DNA from: Elusimicrobia bacterium RIFOXYA12_FULL_51_18
GTDB taxonomy: Bacteria; Elusimicrobiota; Elusimicrobia; Elusimicrobiales; UBA9959
NCBI GenBank assembly: GCA_001800245.1
Contig: MGVA01000064.1
Span: 42,851 to 90,499, forward strand
Length of the DNA stretch: 47,649 bases
Direction: 5' to 3'
Shown here one piece after another: positions 1 to 7,571 of the stretch (within the stretch, counting starts at the first letter, position 1; the number at the start of each line of letters is the position of its first letter). The position numbers were made by a program, and so were the translations under genes. Below the pieces are notes generated by a model. That model was given only the letters and a program-made list of their open reading frames with translations, was not told where the DNA came from and did not search any database.

Positions 1-1
1 A

Positions 2-910
2 TGCACGGGCTGCGGAGTTTGCATGCTTACCTGCCCGGTCTGGCGCCAGACCCGCGACGTCATGCTTACGATCTGCGGGCGCACCCGTGTTATTCAGGGC
101 GGCGGGTCTCCGGAAGATGTGCGCGAATCCCTTATGGCCTGCGTATTATGCGGGGCCTGCGGCTCGGTTTGCCCCGCCGAAGTGGACACCGTCGGCCTCA
201 CAACGGAGCTCCGTATGTGCCTGGCCGGACCGAAAATTCCCGCGCCTCGCAAGCCGTCTTCAGGTTCCGGGAAAGCCTCAGGGAAAATATTTTTTCCAGG
301 TCACGCCATGCGCGAAAATGAAAAGATCTTAAAGCGCGCTCTGGGCCTGCTTGAGCAGAACGGTTTTGCGTCTTTCGAAGATTCCGAAATTTCCGCCATG
401 GCCGCGGAAATGGAGGCCGGCATAAGGCCGGACCCGCAGCGGCTCAAAGCCTTTATCCGTTCCATGTCGGACGTGACTGAGATCGTAGCCGCGGACGGTT
501 TTCTGCACCGGCATCTGCGGCAGTGGCTGCCCGGAGTGCGCGTGACAGGCCTGGGAGAAGCCCTGCTCCGGAGACCGGACGTAAAAAAAGCTTTCAAAAA
601 CACCGACCTTTATATTATCGAGGCGCGCGGTTATCACGCCGACCACGTCCGCCTGGTTAAAGTTTACGACCGGATGCGGCTTGAGACCGGGTGCAGACTG
701 AACACAAGCCTGCAGCGCGCGGCAATACCCACCGGCGCTACAAACCTTAACAAGGGCTCCGGCGCGGCGCGGGTGGACGCGGAGGAGCAGGCGCGCTGGA
801 TCATGGATAAGCGCCGGCCGGCCCGGGTGGTGGTGGAGGCTATGGAAGATCTGGAGCTCTTTAAAAAGATGTCCGGACCTGAAGTTATACACGTTTCGGA
901 ATTAATTTGA
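2..910 (+). CDS. Two-[4Fe-4S] ferredoxin-type oxidoreductase subunit (5' truncated)
   Basis: The reading frame is open at the left edge, so the N-terminus is missing. The first visible codons give C-x2-C-x2-C-x3-C-P (CTGCGVCMLTCP), and about 45 residues later a second set (CVLCGACGSVCP) follows. This is the paired-cluster arrangement of HdrC, GlpC and LutB-type electron-transfer subunits. The rest, about 230 residues, is soluble and has no cysteine-rich CCG domain, so it is not a complete HdrD/GlpC protein. I do not recognise this C-terminal part. The stop lies 25 bases before the flavoprotein gene, so the two are probably co-transcribed and may exchange electrons. An ATG at 23 lies after the first three cysteines and is not the real start. 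The clusters are clear; the partner enzyme and substrate are unknown. Confidence 0.8.
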   Translation, partial: CTGCGVCMLTCPVWRQTRDVMLTICGRTRVIQGGGSPEDVRESLMACVLCGACGSVCPAEVDTVGLTTELRMCLAGPKIPAPRKPSSGSGKASGKIFFPGHAMRENEKILKRALGLLEQNGFASFEDSEISAMAAEMEAGIRPDPQRLKAFIRSMSDVTEIVAADGFLHRHLRQWLPGVRVTGLGEALLRRPDVKKAFKNTDLYIIEARGYHADHVRLVKVYDRMRLETGCRLNTSLQRAAIPTGATNLNKGSGAARVDAEEQARWIMDKRRPARVVVEAMEDLELFKKMSGPEVIHVSELI

Positions 911-935
911 TGCGCCGGCAGAACAGGGAGAATCA

Positions 936-2165
936 GTGACAGGAACCGGTCCCAAACCACGCAAAGTGGACGCGCTTATAGTAGGCTCCGGGCCGGCGGC
1001 GGCGGCGGCGGCCAAGCGCCTGAACGATGCCGGATATGAAACCGTGGTTCTGGAGCGCAGGGAACTGCCGCGCCACAAACCCTGCAGCGGCATCCTTTCC
1101 CCGCGCGGCCACAGGTTCCTGCTGGAAAATTTCGGACCCCTTCCAAAAGAGATACTGCACACGCCCGCCTCCTGCGCGGGCGTAAAATTCCACTTCCCCA
1201 GTATGCGTTCGGTTTCCATGGATTTCGACGGCGGCCCCACCCCGCATCTGCACCGCAAATACGCGGATCAATGGGCCATGCGGCAAAGCGGGGCCGAAGT
1301 TCACGACCGGACCGAATTCGCCGGGCTTGAGGACAAAGGCACGCATGTAGAAGTGACGGCAAAAAAAGACGGGGGCACAGTCCTGTACCGCGCGCGCCGC
1401 GTTATCGGCGCGGACGGACCGAGCTTAGCCGTGGTCCGAGCGGTCTATCCGGATTACGCGCGGCAGATCCCCTGGTTCGTAGTGGGACAGAAATTCCATC
1501 CGGTAATAGACTGTCCTTTGGACGATAAGTATTTCCATTTCTGGTTCCATCCGGAACTCGGCCACTACACCTGGAGCCACGCCAGGGACGGAAAACAGAT
1601 TGTGGGGGTGGGGTTTATAAAGGGAAGCAATTTTGACTCGCGGCACCGTAAGGTCGTAGAGTATCTGGAGCGAAAACACGGCGTAAAACTCGGCCCTCCG
1701 GAAGATCGGGAGATAGTTACGGCTAATTTCGGGCCCTCGCTAGTCAACCGCTATATTTTCGGCAAGGGCAATGTGCTGATAACGGGGCAGGCGGCCGGTT
1801 TCTACAACATGATAGCCGAAGGCATGAGTTGCGCCCTGCATTCGGGCGCCATCGCCGGCGAGGCCGCAGTTGAATCTTTCCGGACCCCGATGGATGTCCA
1901 GCGAGCGTACCGCGGCATGATCGCGTCGGAGGTGCGGCGGTGTTCCGACCAGTGGAGTCCCCTGGAAATAGCCCTGGGCCGGCCGCATGAGGCGGACTTC
2001 CGAGGCGCGATGAAAAAAGTAAAATTCGGGGAAAAACTCGGTATCCTGGGAGAGATCCTTTCGTTCATCAGGCTCTATGCCCCGTTGAAATGGGGCCGCC
2101 AGATAGCCTGGCAATCGATCCGCCGGAAACTTCTCGGCAGTTATCCCTCCAGCCGCTGGCTTTAA
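936..2165 (+). CDS. Geranylgeranyl reductase family FAD-dependent oxidoreductase
   Basis: This 409-residue flavoprotein starts at GTG, 5 bases after a GGGAG ribosome-binding site. It shows the N-terminal Rossmann FAD motif G17-x-G19-x2-A22 followed by the acidic strand end VVLER. The HKPCSG motif (about 47-52) matches the K-x-C-x-G element typical of geranylgeranyl reductases, and IGADGPS sits near residue 158. The usual second FAD motif GDAAG appears as GQAAG, followed by a conserved-looking EGMSCALHSG, so the usual Asp is Gln. Family members reduce isoprenoid double bonds (quinone tails, lipids) or act as other FAD oxidoreductases. The adjacent Fe-S gene may supply electrons. The family is confident; the substrate is not known. 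Confidence 0.82.
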   Translation: MTGTGPKPRKVDALIVGSGPAAAAAAKRLNDAGYETVVLERRELPRHKPCSGILSPRGHRFLLENFGPLPKEILHTPASCAGVKFHFPSMRSVSMDFDGGPTPHLHRKYADQWAMRQSGAEVHDRTEFAGLEDKGTHVEVTAKKDGGTVLYRARRVIGADGPSLAVVRAVYPDYARQIPWFVVGQKFHPVIDCPLDDKYFHFWFHPELGHYTWSHARDGKQIVGVGFIKGSNFDSRHRKVVEYLERKHGVKLGPPEDREIVTANFGPSLVNRYIFGKGNVLITGQAAGFYNMIAEGMSCALHSGAIAGEAAVESFRTPMDVQRAYRGMIASEVRRCSDQWSPLEIALGRPHEADFRGAMKKVKFGEKLGILGEILSFIRLYAPLKWGRQIAWQSIRRKLLGSYPSSRWL

Positions 2166-2656
2166 AAGATCGTCCAGGGCTCGCTATTAACATCCTCGTG
2201 CGTACAGCCTATCCATAGATCTCCCCAATGCCTGGGGGGCAGGTCGTCGGCCTGATTCCAGTATACCCACATCCCGGTATCCACAGTGCCCATCATACCG
2301 ATGCCCAATGTGTCGATATTTTGCACCGTATTGCTTTTGGAATGATGCCCGGGGACATATGCCTCTGGTATAGCGGAAGTATATTTTCCATCCTCAAGAA
2401 GGCAGGTCAGATCATCGGTAGGGAAAACGCCTTCGTTATCCGCGTAATAGATGTGAAGGGTCGAGCGCAAGGTTGAAAGCTTGCCTTTGGTGGCCCCTTC
2501 CTGCGACTTTAGTATCAGGCTTGCGAACTTAGGAACGGCGATGGCGGCCAGTATGCCGATAATGGCTACCACTATCATCAGCTCGATCAGGGTAAAGCCC
2601 GCCCCGGCCGCGGGAGCCTTTCGCGGAGCGGAGACTTCAGACGACTTGCATCGCAT
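2162..2656 (-). CDS. Type IV pilin (PilA-like major or minor prepilin)
   Basis: The 164-residue product has a 20-residue leader ending in Gly, then FTLIELMIVVAIIGILAAIA, the classic class III signal cut by prepilin peptidase before Phe, with Glu at mature position 5. The hydrophobic helix is followed by a soluble pilin domain of about 120 residues containing two cysteines that could form a disulfide loop. I chose the ATG at 2656 because GAGAG precedes it and because a well-formed promoter lies at 2720-2748. The upstream ATG at 2713 would fall at or beside the transcription start. The gene stands alone and is convergent with the flavoprotein gene: its stop and that gene's stop overlap by 4 bases. 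It is probably the pilus subunit or a secretion pseudopilin. Confidence 0.9.
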   Translation of the reverse strand: MRCKSSEVSAPRKAPAAGAGFTLIELMIVVAIIGILAAIAVPKFASLILKSQEGATKGKLSTLRSTLHIYYADNEGVFPTDDLTCLLEDGKYTSAIPEAYVPGHHSKSNTVQNIDTLGIGMMGTVDTGMWVYWNQADDLPPRHWGDLWIGCTHEDVNSEPWTIF

Positions 2657-2719
2657 ATTTATTCTCTCACACTTAGTGTTTTCATTAGCCGGTTGTTTCC
2701 TGTTAAAAACCATTAAAGG

Positions 2720-2748
2720 ATTATACCATCACTCCGTCGCGCGGTCAA
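2720..2748 (-). promoter_or_regulatory. sigma70-type promoter of the pilin gene
   Basis: On the minus strand TTGACC (2743-2748) and TATAAT (2720-2725) are separated by exactly 17 bases. The predicted transcript start near 2713 leaves a leader of about 57 bases before the ATG at 2656. Confidence 0.75.
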
Positions 2749-2800
2749 TTTCAGGTAACGCCTGGCCGATTGGCGTTGGGGAACTTCAAAAAAGTGGACT

Positions 2801-2835
2801 TAAAAACTTGAGGTTCCAGTTTGGAATCTCAAGTT
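2801..2835 (-). terminator. Hairpin with T-run on the minus strand
   Basis: AACTTGAG (2805-2812) pairs with CTCAAGTT (2828-2835). Five more inner pairs, one of them a G-U, give a 13-bp stem with a 5-base loop. Read on the minus strand it is followed by TTTTT (2802-2806), which fits an intrinsic terminator for minus-strand transcription arriving from about 2.9-3.1 kb. On the + strand no T-run follows. It would insulate the pilin promoter from upstream minus-strand transcripts. Confidence 0.55.
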
Positions 2836-2893
2836 GGCAAGGAAGCTCCGGGGCATGCGACGTACGGAACGTGATGCGCGTAAGTTTTATGGA

Positions 2894-3008
2894 GGGGTGC
2901 CGAGGGGTTGCCCTGGAGCCGCATAGCGGATGGGGGGCCCCGCTTCGAGGGGGGAACCACGGGAGGGGTTCCTACGCGGCGTCAGGGGCACCCCCTCGGC
3001 AGGACCCC
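2894..3008. ncRNA. Folded GC-rich element, candidate structured RNA
   Basis: A long stem closes the element: 2899-2914 pairs with 2984-3000 with one mismatch, and GGGGT (2894-2898) pairs with ACCCC (3004-3008) across a 3-base bulge. Inside are three small hairpins: CCGC/GCGG (2919-2929), CCCC/GGGG (2938-2952) and GGAACC/GGTTCC (2953-2972). No plausible ORF occupies it on the + strand. A minus-strand terminator lies about 60 bases beyond it, so the minus strand is the likelier transcript. I do not recognise it as 6S, SRP, RNase P or tmRNA. It could instead be a palindromic DNA repeat. Confidence 0.4.
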
Positions 3009-3148
3009 GACTGGCACCTCACGACTCACCAGGCCAACTCCGACCAAGCCGGTATTACATTGTTCGATTGTGGAATATTTATTGTAAATGCAGTTTAAAA
3101 TTTAAATAATATAAGCGGCTAGGCGGATAAAGCGGGGATAGAATCTTT

Positions 3149-4300
3149 ATGGATTTTGAGATAAATGAAAAGCGGATGGTTCAGACCTTTGTGGAGTTGG
3201 CCAAAATAAGCTCGCTCTCGGGCAAAGAAGCCGGCGTCGCCCGATACCTCGAACGCACGCTCAGGGCCATGGGCGCCGAAACATTCATAGATAACGCCGG
3301 CGAACACATAAACGGCAATACCGGCAACCTCATAGCCCGGTTCAAAGGCACCGTTGAAAGCGCCCCGTTCCTTTTGTCCGCCCACATGGACACCGTCGGC
3401 CCGGCTGAAAATATTAAACCCATAGTCCAAGCCGACCGCATTATATCCGACGGCACCACAATACTCGGCGCCGACTGCAAGGCCGGCATCGCAATCATAA
3501 TCGAGACCATAAAAGTTCTCCGGGATCTCAACATCCCGCGCCCGCCCATAGACGCCGTCTTCACCATAAGCGAAGAACTCGCCCTCATGGGCGCCAAGTA
3601 CCTGGACTATTCAAAGATAAAAGCGCGCTACGGCCTCATCTTCGACAACGAACGCCCCCTTGAATGCGTCATTACCCAGGCGCCGGCGGCCAATAAAATG
3701 GATATTCGCGTCTATGGCATAGCCGCGCATTCCGGCGTGGCGCCCGAGCGCGGAATCTCCGCCATAGAAGTGGTTTCCCGGGCCGTCTCCTCCATGAAAC
3801 TCGGACGCATAGACGCGGAAACCACAGCGAACATCGGTTTTATAAGCGGCGGAAACGCCATCAACATCATCCCGCCCCTGGTGGAAATGAAAGGCGAGGT
3901 CAGAAGCCGCAACCTCCCTAAACTTTTAAAACAGACCGCGCATATGGAGAACTGTTTTAAAAAAGCCGTGCACAAATCCTTCATAAAAGTAAAAGGCAGG
4001 ACCCTTAAACCGAGCTATGAATTCCTGGTGGAGCGAAAATTTCCCGGGCTGGCCATCAGCAGGGGCAACCCGGTCCTGCCGCTCATCTCGGCCGGAATGA
4101 AGGACATGGGGCTGAAGATGAAAACCTTCTCTTCCGGCGGAGGCACCGACGCCAACATCATGTGCGGCCACGGCATAGAAGCTCCTATACTAGGAACCGG
4201 CATGAGGGAAGTGCACACTACTAACGAATATCTGGATCTGAAAGATTTTTTCAACTGCGCCAGACTGGCGGTAAGGATAGTCGGCTCGGCAAAGTTCTGA
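3149..4300 (+). CDS. M20-family metallopeptidase (peptidase T-like)
   Basis: This 383-residue cytoplasmic di-zinc peptidase shows the whole M20 signature. H79-x-D81 lies in SAHMDTV, the bridging Asp109 in GADCKAG, the catalytic pair E142-E143 in SEELALMG, Asp166 in FDNERP, the dimerisation-domain AAHSG around H194, and the final ligand H356 in REVHTTNE. Relatives usually read GADDKAG; here the second Asp is Cys110, which is next to the metal ligand and not itself a ligand. The N-terminus has no signal peptide. The OPT transporter starts 34 bases downstream, so imported peptides are probably hydrolysed here. A GGGGAT about 10 bases before the ATG may serve as ribosome-binding site. Exact peptide specificity is not known. 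Confidence 0.88.
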   Translation: MDFEINEKRMVQTFVELAKISSLSGKEAGVARYLERTLRAMGAETFIDNAGEHINGNTGNLIARFKGTVESAPFLLSAHMDTVGPAENIKPIVQADRIISDGTTILGADCKAGIAIIIETIKVLRDLNIPRPPIDAVFTISEELALMGAKYLDYSKIKARYGLIFDNERPLECVITQAPAANKMDIRVYGIAAHSGVAPERGISAIEVVSRAVSSMKLGRIDAETTANIGFISGGNAINIIPPLVEMKGEVRSRNLPKLLKQTAHMENCFKKAVHKSFIKVKGRTLKPSYEFLVERKFPGLAISRGNPVLPLISAGMKDMGLKMKTFSSGGGTDANIMCGHGIEAPILGTGMREVHTTNEYLDLKDFFNCARLAVRIVGSAKF

Positions 4301-4303
4301 CAG

Positions 4304-4318
4304 TCGGCAGACTGCTAA
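4304..4318 (-). repeat. Fragment of the TTAGCAGTCTGCYGA dispersed motif
   Basis: The reverse complement reads TTAGCAGTCTGCCGA and matches 14 of 15 bases of the left end (including the TTAG flank) of the inverted-repeat element at 41579-41799. It sits in the short gap between the M20 peptidase stop and the transporter ribosome-binding site. It may be a remnant of the same element or chance. Confidence 0.3.
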
Positions 4319-4334
4319 CTAAGGAGTTTATAAA

Positions 4335-6527
4335 ATGACTGAAAAAAAGAGCGAATACCAGTTTAAACCGTATATAGACCCCGGCCAGACCATACCCGAA
4401 TTCACCGTGCAGGCGGTAATACTGGGTTTTATTCTTTCCCTGGTCTTCAACGCGGCCAACGCCTACCTGGGCCTGAAGATCGGCATGACGGTTTCGGCCT
4501 CCATACCTTCGGCCATTATTTCAATGGCCACTTTAAGAATCTTCCTTCCCAAATTCTTCAACAGGCAGGGCACCATTCTGGAGAACAACATCGTCCACGC
4601 TTTCGCCTCCACAGGCGAATCCCTGGCCGCGGCCATCATCTTCACCGTGCCGGCGCTCATTTTCATGGGCGGCCAGATCTCCAACTCCACCGTGTTCATG
4701 CTTGGCCTGACCGGCGGCATTTTGGGCCTGCTGATGATGATACCTTTAAGGCATTTCCTGATGGTCACAGAGCACAGGAACCTGCCCTTCCCGGAGGGCA
4801 GCGCCTGTGCCAAGGTCCTGATCGCCGGCGACAAAGGCGGCGCTTCCGCCAAGCCCGTGTTCATGGGCATCCTGACCGGCGGCGTGTTCAAGTTCGTAAT
4901 GTCCGGTTTCCAGCTGTTCAAGGATACCGTGATGTTCACTTTTCCGAAGCTGCATAAAGCCGGCTTTGGTTACGAGATTTCGCCGCTGTTCCTGGGCGTG
5001 GGCTATCTGGTGGGCCTGCGCATCTCAGCGGTGATGTTCGCCGGCGGCGCGTTCGGCTACTGGGTGATAATCCCGCTGATCGACGCTTTCGGCGGCACGA
5101 ATATCATCGCCCCGGGCCTGATACCGATAGCCGACATGACCACCTCCGACCTGAGGATAAATTATGTCAGGTACATAGGCGCGGGTGGAGTAGCCTTCGG
5201 CGGACTCATAAGCGTAATCCGCTCGCTGCCGGACATCATTTCATCCATAAAACATACCGTCGCCGCCGTGCGGACCAAGGCCGGCCCAACAGAGGGCGCG
5301 CAAACCGCGGTCGAACGGGACTACGAGCACAATTCGATAATCTACGCCGGGGGGGCGTTGGGCGCCATTATCGGCATCTTCGCGTTCGAGATACCCTGGT
5401 ATCTCGGCCCCGAGACCTGGGACCCGGTCTTAAGATTGTTCTCAGGAGTGGTGACCAGGATATTCATCTCCGGCTCGGCCGGCGCCCTGATACTCGGCTC
5501 CGCTTTCTGGCTCATAGCCAAACACGCGGCCAAGGTTTGCCATAAATTTTTGCGGATAGAGCAGGATATGCCGTTCTTCCTGGTCATAGCCGGGGTCGCC
5601 GCCATGTTCTTTATACTCTGGCTCCTGCCCGTCTTCGACCTCACCTTCTGGGAGGCGCTCATCGTGGTGGTATTCTGCCTGTTCTTTGTGGCGGTAAGCG
5701 CTAGGATGGTGGGTCTTATCGGCACCACCAACCAGCCGGTCTCGGGCATGACGATAACGGCGCTGCTATCGGTCACTTTGCTTTTTGTATTTTTAGGCAA
5801 AAGCCCGGAGTCGGCGAAGATCGCGGCCATCATGGCCGGCGCCGTCATCTGCATAGCCATCTCGCTTTCAGGCGACCTGTCGCAGGACCTGAAGACCGCG
5901 GCCCTGCTGGGAGCCACGCCCTGGAAGGTGCAGATAGCCCAGATCTCCGGCACGCTGATCTCGGCGGTCAGATCCGGTTTTATCCTGCTGCTTTTATACG
6001 CGGCTTTCGGTTTCGGAGCGCCCACTACGGCGCACCCCAACCCCCTGGAAGCCCCGCAGGCCCAGCTGATGGCGAACCTTGTGGAAGGCGCCACGGGAGG
6101 CAATTTGCCCTGGCTGCTGCTTATTCTGGGCGGCGCGATAGGCCTTGTCTGCGAATTCTGCGGGATCTCCGCGCTGGCGTTCGCTATAGGCCTTTACCTG
6201 CCCATCACCAACTGGCCGATGATCCTGCTGGGCGGGTTCATCTCCTGGCTGGTCACCGCCTCGAAGGGCGGGGCGCCGGAAGAAGAGCATGACCCTGGCT
6301 CGCTTTTCTCTTCGGGACTTATAGCCGGAGACGCGCTGATGGGCATTGCCATAGCCGGCATCACGGTCCTGACGTACAACGGGGAACCTATCAGCAAGTT
6401 CCTGGCGCTCAGGAACCCCTCGGTCGGGAACTTCGGGTTCGAAGCGGGACTCTCAACCCTTCTTTACCTTGGTCTCGCCTTCTGGCTTTACATGCTGGCG
6501 CGCAAGAAACATAAAAAAACGGCCTAA
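4335..6527 (+). CDS. OPT-family oligopeptide transporter
   Basis: The 730-residue protein is a polytopic membrane protein with about 14 to 16 hydrophobic segments. It carries the OPT-type motif LPFPEGSACAKVL near residue 153 and the early N-A-A-N-A-Y-L-G-L-K-I-G segment typical of bacterial OPT/YSL proteins. These are proton-coupled importers of small peptides or metal chelates. AAGGAG lies 8 bases before the ATG, a strong ribosome-binding site. The upstream M20 peptidase makes peptide uptake and hydrolysis the likely joint role. The response regulator starts immediately after the stop. The family is clear; the substrate is inferred only from the neighbour. Confidence 0.9.
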   Translation: MTEKKSEYQFKPYIDPGQTIPEFTVQAVILGFILSLVFNAANAYLGLKIGMTVSASIPSAIISMATLRIFLPKFFNRQGTILENNIVHAFASTGESLAAAIIFTVPALIFMGGQISNSTVFMLGLTGGILGLLMMIPLRHFLMVTEHRNLPFPEGSACAKVLIAGDKGGASAKPVFMGILTGGVFKFVMSGFQLFKDTVMFTFPKLHKAGFGYEISPLFLGVGYLVGLRISAVMFAGGAFGYWVIIPLIDAFGGTNIIAPGLIPIADMTTSDLRINYVRYIGAGGVAFGGLISVIRSLPDIISSIKHTVAAVRTKAGPTEGAQTAVERDYEHNSIIYAGGALGAIIGIFAFEIPWYLGPETWDPVLRLFSGVVTRIFISGSAGALILGSAFWLIAKHAAKVCHKFLRIEQDMPFFLVIAGVAAMFFILWLLPVFDLTFWEALIVVVFCLFFVAVSARMVGLIGTTNQPVSGMTITALLSVTLLFVFLGKSPESAKIAAIMAGAVICIAISLSGDLSQDLKTAALLGATPWKVQIAQISGTLISAVRSGFILLLLYAAFGFGAPTTAHPNPLEAPQAQLMANLVEGATGGNLPWLLLILGGAIGLVCEFCGISALAFAIGLYLPITNWPMILLGGFISWLVTASKGGAPEEEHDPGSLFSSGLIAGDALMGIAIAGITVLTYNGEPISKFLALRNPSVGNFGFEAGLSTLLYLGLAFWLYMLARKKHKKTA

Positions 6528-6528
6528 A

Positions 6529-7539
6529 ATGGAAAAGATCTATAAAATATTGTGCGTGGATGATGAAGATTTCAACCTGGATCTGCTTGAGACCATCCTT
6601 TCCCCGCTAGGCTACGAATTACTTACCGCACAGAGCGGGAAAGCCGCCCTGGAAACCCTGACAGCCAGGCATGTGGACCTGGTGCTTCTGGATATCAATA
6701 TGCCGGAAATGGACGGGTACGAAGTCTGCGGGAAGATAAAATCCGATCCTCAAACCCGGCACATTCCCGTGATCATGATAACTTCGCTGGATTCCAGGGA
6801 CAACAAGCTTAGAAGCATAGAGGCCGGCGCGGATGAATTCCTGGGCAAGCCCCTGGACCAGTCCGAGCTGCTCCTGCGGGTCAAGAATATCCTGGCCGCC
6901 AGGGATTACGAAGACACCTTCACCTACCTGATACACGCGCTGGCCAGGACCTCGGAAGCCAACGATATGGACACCGGCAACCATATCCTGCGCGTGGGGG
7001 AATATTCCGCCATTATCGCCAGGGAGCTGGGCATGCCGGAAAAATTCATCGAGACCATCCGCCTGCAGGCGACACTCCACGACATGGGCAAGGTTCACAT
7101 ACCCAGCCACATCCTTAAAAAAGACGGCAGACTGAATGAAAGCGAGATGGAGGAAGTAAAAAAACACTCCGCCTTCGGCGCGATGATAATAGGCGACCAC
7201 CCGCGGCTGGCTTTCGGCAAGCGCATAGCGCTCAGCCATCACGAAAAATGGGACGGCACGGGCTATCCCACGGGCCTGAAAGGTGAAGAGATACCGCTGG
7301 AGGCGCGGATAGTGGCGATAGCCGATTGCTACGACGCCCTGCGCAATTCCCGCATCTACAAACCCCGCTACGACCACTGGGCGGCCTGCAAAGTAATAAC
7401 CGAAGGGGACGGCAGGCTTCAGCCCGAGCACTTCGACCCTCAAATACTCGCGATATTCAAAAGAATAGAACCGATGTTCGCCGCATTGTACGATAAACTT
7501 AAAGATGCGCCGACCGTGAACGGTAACCCACTACACTGA
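6529..7539 (+). CDS. Response regulator with HD-GYP output (RpfG-like)
   Basis: The 336-residue protein begins with a receiver domain: the acidic pair D11-D12, phospho-acceptor D55 in LLDINMPEMDG, and Lys in FLGKPLD. An HD-GYP phosphodiesterase domain follows, with LHDMGK near 184 and HHEKWDGTGYP near 237-247. Such proteins hydrolyse cyclic di-GMP when phosphorylated and often control motility, pili or envelope functions. The start is the ATG 1 base after the transporter stop. That placement has no clear ribosome-binding site, so translation is probably coupled. A 20-residue upstream extension inside the transporter gene is unlikely. No histidine kinase is in the window. Confidence 0.9.
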   Translation: MEKIYKILCVDDEDFNLDLLETILSPLGYELLTAQSGKAALETLTARHVDLVLLDINMPEMDGYEVCGKIKSDPQTRHIPVIMITSLDSRDNKLRSIEAGADEFLGKPLDQSELLLRVKNILAARDYEDTFTYLIHALARTSEANDMDTGNHILRVGEYSAIIARELGMPEKFIETIRLQATLHDMGKVHIPSHILKKDGRLNESEMEEVKKHSAFGAMIIGDHPRLAFGKRIALSHHEKWDGTGYPTGLKGEEIPLEARIVAIADCYDALRNSRIYKPRYDHWAACKVITEGDGRLQPEHFDPQILAIFKRIEPMFAALYDKLKDAPTVNGNPLH

Positions 7540-7571
7540 CCGCTCTTTTATTATCTACAATAATCCCCCAT

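Noticed and set aside
329-892. 187-codon minus-strand ORF
   Set aside because: It is antisense to the Fe-S protein gene, which has two complete cluster motifs in its own frame.
2894-3008. 6S, SRP, RNase P or tmRNA
   Set aside because: None of the conserved sequence blocks of these RNAs is seen, for example the SRP GGAAGGAAGCAGC-type loop or the RNase P GAGGAAAGTCC block.
2481-3098. 205-codon plus-strand ORF opposite the pilin gene
   Set aside because: It runs antisense through the pilin start and then through the folded GC-rich element; it has no domain and no ribosome-binding site.
5342-6103. 253-codon minus-strand ORF
   Set aside because: It is a shadow of the OPT transporter gene and has a composition unlike the neighbouring proteins.
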